Both the position numbers and the translations under genes were made by a program. Below the pieces are notes generated by a model that did no database searches, had not been told where the DNA came from, and was given only the letters and a program-made list of their open reading frames with translations. 12,247 bases of DNA from JANNOG01 sp050329835 (GTDB taxonomy: Bacteria > Actinomycetota > Actinomycetes > Actinomycetales > JBBAYJ01): NCBI GenBank assembly GCA_050329835.1, contig JBHJOJ010000030.1, positions 1 to 12,247 of the forward strand. Direction: 5' to 3'. Numbering within the stretch: the stretch's first letter is position 1; every line of letters starts with the position of its first letter. Positions 5,567 to 12,247 of the stretch are shown here, piece by piece.

Positions 5567-7170
5567 GCGACGCCGGCGCCACCACCGACACGACAGTGCC
5601 CGGCGAGCCGGCCCCCGCCGAGGCCGCCGTGGCCGACACCGCACCGGCCGACACCGCACCGGCCGACACCGTGCCCTCGGAGCCCACACCCTCGGAACCC
5701 GCACCCTCGGAACCCACGACCGGCCTCGCCGAGCCCGAGACCACCCCGCCGGAGCCGGCCACATCCGAGCCGGCCACATCCGAGCCCGAGAGGGATCGCC
5801 CCGCGGCCGCCGAGTCCGCGCCCGGGGCCCCGGCCCACGCCCCGGTGCTGCCGCCGCGTCCCCGCACCGACCAGGCTCCCCCGCCGGGTCCGAGCCCGGA
5901 GGCGACCGAACTGCTGCGCGGGGCGGTGACCTTCGGCCGCGTCGACGCCGACGGGACGGTCTACGTCCGCACCGGCGCCGGGGACCGGGCGGTCGGCCAG
6001 TTCCCGGACACCGCCCCGAACGAGGCGCTGGTCTACTACGTCCGCAAGTTCGAGGAGCTGGTCGGCCAGGTCGACCTGTTCACCCAGCGGCTGCGGGCCG
6101 GCGCGATGTCCGTCAAGGACGCCCGCGCCGCGCTCGGGAAGCTGCGCGAGGCGGTCGCCGAGCCCGCCGCGGTGGGCGACGTCGACGGCCTCCAGCGCTG
6201 GGTCGCCCGCCTCGGCGGCGACGTCGACCGCCGGGCGCACGAGGCGGACGAGCGGCGGGCGGCGGCGAAGGCGAAGGCGGCGGCCGAGCGGGAGGCGATC
6301 GTCGCCGAGGCCGAGGCGGTCGCCACGACACCGCCCGACCAGCTGCACTTCCGGTCGGCGGCGGAGCGGATCCGGGCGATCGTCGAGGAGTGGAAGGCCC
6401 ACCAGAAGGCCGGCCCGCGGCTCGACAAGGCGGTCGAGGACCCGCTGTGGAAGCGTCTGTCCGCCGCCCGGACCGCCGTCGACCGCGCCCGGCGGCACCA
6501 CATCAGCGCGATCAGCGAGCAGCGCTCCTCCACCCGGGTCGCCAAGGAGAAGATCATCGCCGAGGCGGAGGCGCTGGCCGGCTCGACCGACTGGCGTGCC
6601 ACCACCGAGGCCTACCGGGCGCTGATGGAGCGGTGGAAGGCGGCCGGGCGCCTGGCCCGCGCCGAGGACGACGCGCTGTGGGCGCGGTTCCGGGCCGCGC
6701 AGGACGCCTTCCATGCCGCTCGGACCGCGACGTTCGCCGCCCAGGACGAGCAGTACCGCGGCAACCTGGCGGTCAAGGAGCAGCTGCTGGCCGAGGCGGA
6801 GGCGCTGCTCCCGGTCACCGACGCCCGCGCCGCCAAGCGCCGGCTGCGCGACATCCAGGACCGGTGGGACACCGCCGGGAAGGTGCCGCGCGCCGACATC
6901 GACCGGGTCGAGCGCCGGCTCACCCGCGTCCTCGACGCCGTCCGCGAGGCGGACGCCTCCCGGTGGACCCGCACCAACCCGGAAGCCCTGGCCCGGGCGC
7001 GCGACGTCGTCGCCCAGCTGGAGGGAAGCGTCGCGGCCCTGCGGGCGGACCTGGCGGCGGCGGAGTCGGCGGGCGACACCCGGGGCGCGGAGCGGACGCG
7101 GACCGCCCTCGACACCCGGCAGGCGTGGCTGGACCAGGCCCGCCGGGCGCTGACCGACCTGGGCGGCTGA
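5563..7170 (+). CDS. DUF349-domain coiled-coil protein of unknown function
   Basis: Protein of 535 residues with no signal peptide or membrane segment, probably cytoplasmic. Residues 1 to about 115 are Pro/Ala/Glu/Thr-rich, acidic and likely disordered. From about 117 a small domain reads RGAVTFGRVDADGTVYVRT, then FEELVGQVDLFTQRL begins a helical region. Three DUF349 repeats follow, recognised by Trp-containing helices: RIRAIVEEWKAHQKAG, YRALMERWKAAGRLAR and LRDIQDRWDTAGKVPR. The C-terminus is Ala/Arg/Glu-rich and probably coiled coil. The start is GTG 5563, overlapping the cyclophilin stop and preceded by AGGAGG. DUF349 proteins recur beside relA in Streptomyces-type genomes; I know of no established biochemical role. 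Co-translation with an anchored cyclophilin suggests a linked process, but the cyclophilin's catalytic domain is outside the cell and this protein inside. It converges with relA, 18 bases apart. Confidence 0.9.
   Translation: MSDAGATTDTTVPGEPAPAEAAVADTAPADTAPADTVPSEPTPSEPAPSEPTTGLAEPETTPPEPATSEPATSEPERDRPAAAESAPGAPAHAPVLPPRPRTDQAPPPGPSPEATELLRGAVTFGRVDADGTVYVRTGAGDRAVGQFPDTAPNEALVYYVRKFEELVGQVDLFTQRLRAGAMSVKDARAALGKLREAVAEPAAVGDVDGLQRWVARLGGDVDRRAHEADERRAAAKAKAAAEREAIVAEAEAVATTPPDQLHFRSAAERIRAIVEEWKAHQKAGPRLDKAVEDPLWKRLSAARTAVDRARRHHISAISEQRSSTRVAKEKIIAEAEALAGSTDWRATTEAYRALMERWKAAGRLARAEDDALWARFRAAQDAFHAARTATFAAQDEQYRGNLAVKEQLLAEAEALLPVTDARAAKRRLRDIQDRWDTAGKVPRADIDRVERRLTRVLDAVREADASRWTRTNPEALARARDVVAQLEGSVAALRADLAAAESAGDTRGAERTRTALDTRQAWLDQARRALTDLGG
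5631..5781 (+). repeat. Tandem 15-bp repeats coding pentapeptides
   Basis: Three units like GGCCGACACCGCACC (5631-5645, 5646-5660, 5661-5675) are followed directly by three units like CTCGGAACCCGCACC (5676-5690, 5691-5705, 5706-5720). After a gap come two identical units GAGCCGGCCACATCC (5752-5766, 5767-5781). All have a 15-base period, so they encode pentapeptides (ADTAP, SEPxP and EPATS types) in the disordered N-terminus of the DUF349 protein. In-frame copy-number change would alter only linker length. Confidence 0.9.
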
Positions 7171-7191
7171 CGTGGGCGGCTGAGCGGCTCA
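7161..7191. repeat. Short direct repeat duplicating a stop at a convergent junction
   Basis: GGGCGGCTGA occurs at 7161-7170, where it ends the DUF349 gene, and again at 7174-7183. TGAGC-G-GCTCA at 7181-7191 is a near-palindrome that contains the relA stop. The DUF349 and relA genes converge with only 18 bases between stops, and no bidirectional hairpin terminator is evident. Confidence 0.5.
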
Positions 7192-9636
7192 CCCCTCCAT
7201 GCGGGCCAGGCCGGCCGTCACCCGGTAGGCGTCGAACACCCCGTCCACCCGGCGCACCTGGGCGAGCAGGTGGTCGAGGTGCTGGGTGTCGCCCATCTCG
7301 AAGGTGAACCGGCTGAGGGCAACCCGGTCCTCGCGGGTCGAGACCGCCGCGCTGAGGATGTTGACGTGGCTGTCCGACAGCGTCTTGGTCACGTCGGACA
7401 GCAGCCGGTTCCGGTCCAGCGCCTCGACCTGGATCTGGACGAGGAACACGCTGGACGAGTTGGGCGCCCACTCCACCGGCAGGAACCGCTCCGGCTCGCG
7501 GCGCAGGGACCCCACGTTCGGACAGTCGGCACGGTGCACCGACACGCCCTGTCCCTTGGTGACGAACCCGACGATCTCGTCCCCAGGGACCGGCAGGCAG
7601 CACCGGGCGAGCTTCGTCCACACGTCCGGGTCCCCCTTGACCAGGACCCCGGCGTCGCCGATGCGCGGGCGGGAGTCCGTCCGGGTGGGGAGGGCGACCT
7701 CGGCGAGGTCCTCCTCCGCGCCGGCCTCGCCGCCCAGCAGGGCGACCAGGCGCTGGACCACCGACTGGGCGGAGACCTGGTGCTCCCCCACGGCCGCGTA
7801 CAGCGCGGACACGTCGGCGTAGCGCAGGTCGTTGGCGACGCCGAGCAGGGTCTCGTGCGTGAGGAGGCGCTGGACGGGGAGGTTCTGCTTGCGCAGGGCC
7901 CGGGCGATCGACTCGCGCCCGGCGTCGACCGCCTCCTCGCGCCGCTCCTTGCTGAACCACTGCTTGATCTTGTTCCGGGCGCGAGGGCTGGCGACGATGT
8001 CGAGCCAGTCCCGGCTGGGCCCCGCCCCGGCCGCCTTGGACGTGAAGATCTCGACCACGTCGCCGTTGTCGAGGGTGCGGTCCAGCGGGACCAGCCGGCC
8101 GTTGACCCGGGCTCCCATGCACCGGTGCCCGACCTCGGTGTGGATGGCGTAGGCGAAGTCGACCGGCGTCGCCCCCGCCGGCAGGGACATGACATCGCCC
8201 TTCGGTGTGAAGACGAAGACCTCGGCGGCGCTGACCTCGAAGCGGAGCCCGTCGAGGAACTCCGACGGGTCGGAGGCCTCGGACTGCCAGTCGAGCAGCT
8301 GGCGCAGCCACGACAGGTCGCTGCCGGGCTGGGCGCCCTTGTGCGCCGCCTTCGCGACTCCCTTGCCGGCCCCGTCCTTGTACTTCCAGTGCGCGGCGAC
8401 GCCGTACTCGGCCCGGCGGTGCATCTCGGCGGTGCGGATCTGGATCTCTACCGGCTTGCCGCTCGGCCCCACCACCGTGGTGTGCAGCGACTGGTACATG
8501 TTGAACTTCGGCATCGCGATGTAGTCCTTGAACCGGCCCGGGACCGGGTTCCACCGCGCGTGGAGCGTGCCGAGGACGGCGTAGCAGTCGCGGACGCTGT
8601 CGACGGTCACCCGCAGGCCGACGAGGTCGTAGATGTCGGCGAAGTCCCGGCCGCGGACGATCATCTTCTGGTAGACGGAGTAGTAGTGCTTGGGGCGGCC
8701 GGTCACGGCCGCCTTGATCTTCGCGGAGCGCAGGTCGGCGACGACCTGCTCGCGGACCGACTCCAGGTACTCCTCGCGGGCGGGGGCGCGGTCGGCGACC
8801 AGGCGGACGATCTCGTCGTAGACCTTCGGGTACAGGGTCGCGAACGAGAGATCCTCCAGTTCCCACTTCACGGTGTTCATGCCGAGGCGGTGGGCGAGCG
8901 GGGCGTAGATCTCCAGCGTCTCGCGCGCCTTCCGCTCGGCCGACTCCGACGACACGTAGCGCCAGGTGCGGGCGTTGTGCAGGCGGTCGGCGAGCTTGAT
9001 GACGAGGACCCGGATGTCCCGGGCCATGGCGACGATCATCTTGCGGACGGTCTCGGCCTGCGCCGCGTCGCCGTAGGTGACCTTGTCGAGCTTCGTCACG
9101 CCGTCGACGAGCTGGGCGATCTCGTCGCCGAACTCCCCGCGCAGGGTGTCGAGGCTGTAGGTGGTGTCCTCGACGACGTCGTGCAGCAGGGCCGCGGCCA
9201 GCACCTCCGACGGCATGCCGAGCTCGGCGAGAATGGTCGCCACGGCCACCGGGTGGGTGATGTAGGGCTGGCCGGACTTGCGGATCTGCCCCTGGTGGGC
9301 CCGGTCGGCGACCTCGAAGGCGCGCTCGACCAGCGTCGTGTCGACCTTCGGGTCGGCCGCCCGCATCCCGGCGAGCAACGGGTCGATGAGGTGGTTGACC
9401 GGTGGACGGGGACTGGCGAAGCGGGTGAGGCGACCCAGCCGCCAGCCGCCGCCCGACGCCTGGCCCGCGGTCTCCCGGCGCTCCGCCGGGGGCAGGGTGC
9501 CCGGCGGGCGGGTGTCCGGGCGGGGCGCGCCGGCGACCTCCCCGGACGTGTGCTCGGCGGCGTCGCCGGCACCCTCCGGGGCAGGCGGCCGCGGCGCGAC
9601 ATCGGCCGCGCGTCCCGCGTCCTCCAGCGTGCTCAC
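7189..9636 (-). CDS. relA: Bifunctional (p)ppGpp synthetase/hydrolase (Rel)
   Basis: Long RelA/SpoT homologue of 815 residues that makes and degrades (p)ppGpp on starved ribosomes. Residues 1 to about 80 are a Pro/Ala-rich, probably disordered extension. The HD hydrolase domain (about 95-260) keeps ITHP (His128), HDVVED (152-157) and KLADRLHN (214-221), so it should be active. The synthetase domain (about 310-430) has GRPKHYYSVYQKM, RFKD (368-371, the RxKD form typical of bifunctional Rel), YQSLHTT and EIQIRT. TGS lies at about 469-535. A zinc-finger/RIS region has Cys679-Cys680, His701 and Cys705, and an ACT domain lies at about 727-808. The start is GTG 9636, preceded by a GGAGAGGGG purine stretch. 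M. tuberculosis Rel is about 790 residues, so only the N-terminal tail is longer. In relatives apt lies between this gene and secF; here secF ends only 60 bases upstream. Confidence 0.97.
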   Translation of the reverse strand: MSTLEDAGRAADVAPRPPAPEGAGDAAEHTSGEVAGAPRPDTRPPGTLPPAERRETAGQASGGGWRLGRLTRFASPRPPVNHLIDPLLAGMRAADPKVDTTLVERAFEVADRAHQGQIRKSGQPYITHPVAVATILAELGMPSEVLAAALLHDVVEDTTYSLDTLRGEFGDEIAQLVDGVTKLDKVTYGDAAQAETVRKMIVAMARDIRVLVIKLADRLHNARTWRYVSSESAERKARETLEIYAPLAHRLGMNTVKWELEDLSFATLYPKVYDEIVRLVADRAPAREEYLESVREQVVADLRSAKIKAAVTGRPKHYYSVYQKMIVRGRDFADIYDLVGLRVTVDSVRDCYAVLGTLHARWNPVPGRFKDYIAMPKFNMYQSLHTTVVGPSGKPVEIQIRTAEMHRRAEYGVAAHWKYKDGAGKGVAKAAHKGAQPGSDLSWLRQLLDWQSEASDPSEFLDGLRFEVSAAEVFVFTPKGDVMSLPAGATPVDFAYAIHTEVGHRCMGARVNGRLVPLDRTLDNGDVVEIFTSKAAGAGPSRDWLDIVASPRARNKIKQWFSKERREEAVDAGRESIARALRKQNLPVQRLLTHETLLGVANDLRYADVSALYAAVGEHQVSAQSVVQRLVALLGGEAGAEEDLAEVALPTRTDSRPRIGDAGVLVKGDPDVWTKLARCCLPVPGDEIVGFVTKGQGVSVHRADCPNVGSLRREPERFLPVEWAPNSSSVFLVQIQVEALDRNRLLSDVTKTLSDSHVNILSAAVSTREDRVALSRFTFEMGDTQHLDHLLAQVRRVDGVFDAYRVTAGLARMEG

Positions 9637-9666
9637 CCGGCCCCTCTCCGTCGGTCCAAGAGGTCA

Positions 9667-9672
9667 AGTGTA
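9667..9672 (-). promoter_or_regulatory. -10-like box upstream of relA
   Basis: TACACT on the minus strand fits TAnnnT and would start transcription near 9660, giving a leader of about 24 bases that holds the purine-rich ribosome binding site. There is no convincing -35 box. It lies in the 60-base gap after secF, so relA may have its own promoter in addition to read-through. Confidence 0.3.
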
Positions 9673-9696
9673 GAGGTGGGGCCCGGGACGGACGCC

Positions 9697-10956
9697 TCAG
9701 CCGGGTCCGCGACGCCCGCCGCGGCGCGGCTGGGGACGCTGGCCCCCCGACGGGCGCCGCAGCGGCGGTCGCCGTCCGGGTGATCCGGCGACGGTCCCAC
9801 CCGACCCCCGGCTGCCGTCCCCGAGGACGTCGGCGGCGCCGTCGTCGGACCGGTCCCCCGGGTCCGCGTCCACCATGTCGCCGTCCGACCGCGCCGCCTC
9901 GAGCACGGCGGTGCCGCCGCCGGTCGCCACCGCGGCGGGCACCGGTGCCCGCTCGGCCCGCTTGGCCTCGACCCGACGAGCCTGGGCGCTCACCCGGGCG
10001 TCCCGCGAGCGCAGGTGCACGAAGAGCGGAGTCGCGAGGAAGATCGACGAGTAGGTGCCGACCGCGATCCCGACGAACAGGGCCAGGGCGAGGTCCAGCA
10101 GGGTGCCGGTGCCGAGGATCGCCCCGCCGATGAAGAGGATGCCCCCGACCGGCAGCAGCGCGACGACGCTGGTGTTGATGGACCGCACGAGGGTCTGGTT
10201 GACGGCGAGGTTGGCGGCCTCGGCGAACGTCGTGCGGTCGGTGTCGAGGACGTCGGCGGTGTTCTCGCGCACCTTGTCGAAGACCACGACGGTGTCGTAG
10301 AGCGAGTACCCGAGGATGGTGAGGAACCCGATGACCGAGGCCGGGCTCACCTGGAACCCGACCGCCGCGTACACGCCGACTGTGATGACGAGGTCGTGCA
10401 GCAGCGCGACGAGCGCCGCCACCGCCATCGTCCAGGTGCGGAAGTAGGCGGTGATCGCCAGCGACACGAGCACGAGGAAGACCAGCAGGCTGATGAGCGC
10501 CCGCTGGGAGACCTGCTCCCCCCAGCTCGGCCCGACGAAGCTGGCGCTGACGTCATCCGGCGGGACGCCGTAGGTCTCGGCGAGGGCGTTGCGGACCTGG
10601 ACGGTGAGGTCCGTGCCCTCGCCGCCGGCGACGTCCTGGGAGAGGTTGTCGGTCTGGACCCGGATGTCGTCGGTCTCGATGCGGGTGGCGCGGACCTCGG
10701 CCTCGGGGACCACGGACCGGACGGCGTCGGTCGCGGCCAGCTCGCTCGCCGCCGCCCCGGCGCCGCTGACCCGGAACTCCGACCCGCCGACGAATTCCAG
10801 GCTCAGGTTGAGCCCGCGCAGCCCGAGCGAGGCGGCGCTCAGCAGCAGGACGACGGCGGCGATGGTGTACCAGAGCCGGCGGCGGCCGACGAAGTCGTAG
10901 GAGCGCTCGCCGGTGTAGAGGGCGTTGCCCCAGTGGGAGAAGGACGCGCGGGCCAT
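9697..10956 (-). CDS. secF: Protein translocase subunit SecF
   Basis: Inner-membrane component of the SecDF complex, which uses the proton gradient to help pull proteins out of the SecYEG channel. The protein has 419 residues. Membrane segment 1 is at about 28-46, followed by LNLSLEFVGGSEF, a variant of the usual DFTGGT motif, and an exported domain. Five further segments include one with LLHDLVITVGVYAAVGF and one containing the signature GYSLYDTVVVFDKVREN. The C-terminal tail of about 100 residues after FLATPLFVHL is first acidic, then Arg/Pro/Gly-rich. The start is ATG 10956; its A is the last base of the secD TGA (TGATG overlap), with GGAGGG just upstream, so translation is probably coupled to secD. 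The frame continues open into secD, but that is not coding. Confidence 0.96.
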   Translation of the reverse strand: MARASFSHWGNALYTGERSYDFVGRRRLWYTIAAVVLLLSAASLGLRGLNLSLEFVGGSEFRVSGAGAAASELAATDAVRSVVPEAEVRATRIETDDIRVQTDNLSQDVAGGEGTDLTVQVRNALAETYGVPPDDVSASFVGPSWGEQVSQRALISLLVFLVLVSLAITAYFRTWTMAVAALVALLHDLVITVGVYAAVGFQVSPASVIGFLTILGYSLYDTVVVFDKVRENTADVLDTDRTTFAEAANLAVNQTLVRSINTSVVALLPVGGILFIGGAILGTGTLLDLALALFVGIAVGTYSSIFLATPLFVHLRSRDARVSAQARRVEAKRAERAPVPAAVATGGGTAVLEAARSDGDMVDADPGDRSDDGAADVLGDGSRGSGGTVAGSPGRRPPLRRPSGGQRPQPRRGGRRGPG

Positions 10957-12247
10957 CAGAGGGTCCCTCCGGACGGGGCGGCGGCGCTCGATCGGGCGGC
11001 ACCCGCCCCGGCACCGGCCGGGACCGCGCGCCGCCGGGCGCTGGACCGCAGGGCGTTGCGCGCCACCGTGGAGCCCAGGTGCTCCGGGTCGAAGCCGCTG
11101 AGCTTGTGGCCGGAGGCGAAGAATCTGGTCCGGGACAGCAGCGTGACCAGAGGCTTGGTGAAGACGAACACGACGAGGAGGTCGATGATCGTCGTCAGTC
11201 CGAGGGTGAAGGCGAAGCCCCGCACCCCGCCGACGGCCAGCAGGTACAGGACGAGCGCCGCGATGAGGGACACCGCGTCGGAGGCGAGGATGGTCCGTGA
11301 CGCCCGCTGCCAGCCGATCTCGACGGCGGCGGCGACGCTGCGGCCGTCCCGGATCTCGTCCCGGATTCGCTCGAAGTACACGATGAAGGAGTCGGCGGTG
11401 ACGCCGACCGCGACGATGAGCCCGGCGACCCCGGGCAGGCTGAGCCGGTAGCCCTGGCGCCACGACAGGAACAGCAGGACGAGGTACGTCAGCAGCCCGA
11501 CGACGAGCAGCGACGCCACCGTGACCAGTCCCAGGGCGCGGTACTGGACGAGGCTGTACACCACGACGAGCCCGAGGCCGATGAGCCCGGCGATGAGCCC
11601 CCAGCGCAGCTGGTCGGCCCCCAGGGTGGCGGAGATGTTCTCGATGCTCTCGACCTGGAACGAGATCGGCAGGGCGCCGAACCGGAGCTGGTTGGCCAGT
11701 GTCTGGGCGGACTCCTGGGTGAAGTTGCCGCTGATCTCGGCGCTGCCGCCGGGGATCGGCTGGTTGACGGTCGGGGCGGAGATGACGACGCCGTCGAGGA
11801 CGATGGCGAAGCGGTTGCGCGCGTCGCCCTCGCCGAAGTCGAACAGCCGGCGGGTGATGTCGGCGAAGGCCGTGGCGCCCTCGCCGTCGAAGCTCAGGGT
11901 CACCACCCAGGCCCCGGTGCTGAAGCCCTGGGCGTTGGACTGCAGGACACCCGCGGCCTCGGTCACGGCGTCCCCGGTGATCTCGACCGGGCCGAGGATG
12001 TACTTCTCGCTGCCGTCGACCGAGCAGGTGACGAGGGGCGCCTCGGGGTCGCCGGCGTCCCCGCCGGCGGTGGCCCCCTCGGCGAGGCAGTCGAGCTCGG
12101 TGAACTCCTGCTGGAGTTCCAGGGTGATCCAGGCGAGGTCGGAGCCGTCGGTCGGAGACGGCGCGGGCGCCGGCTCCCCGGTCGCCCCGGCCGTCGCGCC
12201 GTCGGTGGCGCCGGCCGTCGGTGCGGGGGCCGCGGTGGCGGCGCCCG
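10956..12247 (-). CDS. secD: Protein translocase subunit SecD, C-terminal part (start beyond right window edge)
   Basis: Partner of SecF in the SecDF translocation motor. The visible 430 or so codons run off the right edge, so the N-terminus and first membrane segment are missing. They begin with an Ala/Thr/Pro/Gly-rich stretch (about 12141-12247) in the exported P1 region. A Cys pair follows (codons at 12087-12089 and 12024-12026) that also appears in M. tuberculosis SecD as I recall it. The P1 head contains LDGVVISAPTVNQPIPGG and ANQLRFGALP. Five membrane segments follow, with the SecD signature GVAGLIVAVGVTADSFIVYFERI (11370-11438), in which the Asp of TADSF is the conserved proton-path residue, and GFAFTLGLTTIIDLLVV. 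The gene ends 1 base into secF. In-frame GTG 11966 is internal and not the true start. In relatives yajC precedes secD. Confidence 0.96.
   Translation of the reverse strand, partial: GAATAAPAPTAGATDGATAGATGEPAPAPSPTDGSDLAWITLELQQEFTELDCLAEGATAGGDAGDPEAPLVTCSVDGSEKYILGPVEITGDAVTEAAGVLQSNAQGFSTGAWVVTLSFDGEGATAFADITRRLFDFGEGDARNRFAIVLDGVVISAPTVNQPIPGGSAEISGNFTQESAQTLANQLRFGALPISFQVESIENISATLGADQLRWGLIAGLIGLGLVVVYSLVQYRALGLVTVASLLVVGLLTYLVLLFLSWRQGYRLSLPGVAGLIVAVGVTADSFIVYFERIRDEIRDGRSVAAAVEIGWQRASRTILASDAVSLIAALVLYLLAVGGVRGFAFTLGLTTIIDLLVVFVFTKPLVTLLSRTRFFASGHKLSGFDPEHLGSTVARNALRSSARRRAVPAGAGAGAARSSAAAPSGGTL

Noticed and set aside
5631..5781. CRISPR-like repeat array
   Set aside because: Units are only 15 bases, directly tandem without spacers, and code for in-frame pentapeptides.
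6920..9667. A 915-codon minus-strand frame overlapping relA in another frame
   Set aside because: Arg/Pro/Gly-rich shadow with no domain; the Rel frame carries all expected domains.
7270..9783. An 837-codon plus-strand open frame antisense to relA
   Set aside because: Its composition (Asp/Val/Gly/Arg/His-rich) mirrors relA codons, it has no recognisable domain, and relA on the other strand is fully intact.
10957..11463. Upstream extension of the secF frame inside secD
   Set aside because: It overlaps the conserved SecD membrane segments in another frame, and the SecF start at ATG 10956 is supported by the TGATG overlap and GGAGGG.

Overview
The window is very GC-rich, with almost every third codon position G or C and frequent GTG starts. 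Its gene order is a classic actinobacterial core locus. The series secD, secF, relA, a DUF349 gene, a cyclophilin (peptidyl-prolyl isomerase) gene, a metallo-beta-lactamase-fold hydrolase gene and hisS matches, from memory, the neighbourhood of Mycobacterium tuberculosis Rv2580c-Rv2587c and the hisS-relA-secDF region of Streptomyces. I therefore infer a high-GC actinobacterium. Three differences argue against a typical mycobacterium or streptomycete: apt is missing between secF and relA, the histidyl-tRNA synthetase is of an unusual type, and ald-xerD lies directly downstream of hisS. A Frankia- or Geodermatophilus-like relative is possible but unproven.

Layout from left to right. On the minus strand lie the 5' part of xerD (cut by the window edge), ald (alanine dehydrogenase), hisS and a glyoxalase II-like hydrolase; the hydrolase and hisS share a 4-base GTGA stop/start overlap. 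On the plus strand, diverging from the hydrolase, lie a two-domain VOC (glyoxalase-fold) gene, a membrane-anchored cyclophilin gene and a DUF349 coiled-coil gene; the last two are also joined by a GTGA overlap. Converging on these from the right, on the minus strand, are relA (bifunctional (p)ppGpp synthetase/hydrolase), secF and secD. SecD and SecF are joined by a TGATG overlap, and secD runs off the right edge.

Functionally this is housekeeping: SecD/SecF drive late steps of Sec export and the anchored cyclophilin may fold exported proteins. Rel senses uncharged tRNA on ribosomes, HisRS charges tRNA, and Ald links alanine and pyruvate pools to NADH. I see no phage genes, transposon, CRISPR array, tRNA, rRNA or defence system, and no gap over 100 bases without a gene or regulatory candidate.

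The most unusual points are a 13-bp perfect inverted repeat plus an overlapping 14-bp palindrome exactly at the ald-xerD junction, where xerD also lacks any ATG, GTG or TTG start; a eukaryote/archaea-like HisRS sitting in the standard actinobacterial hisS position; the absence of apt; and tandem 15-bp pentapeptide-coding repeats in the DUF349 gene. None amounts to a convincing new system.
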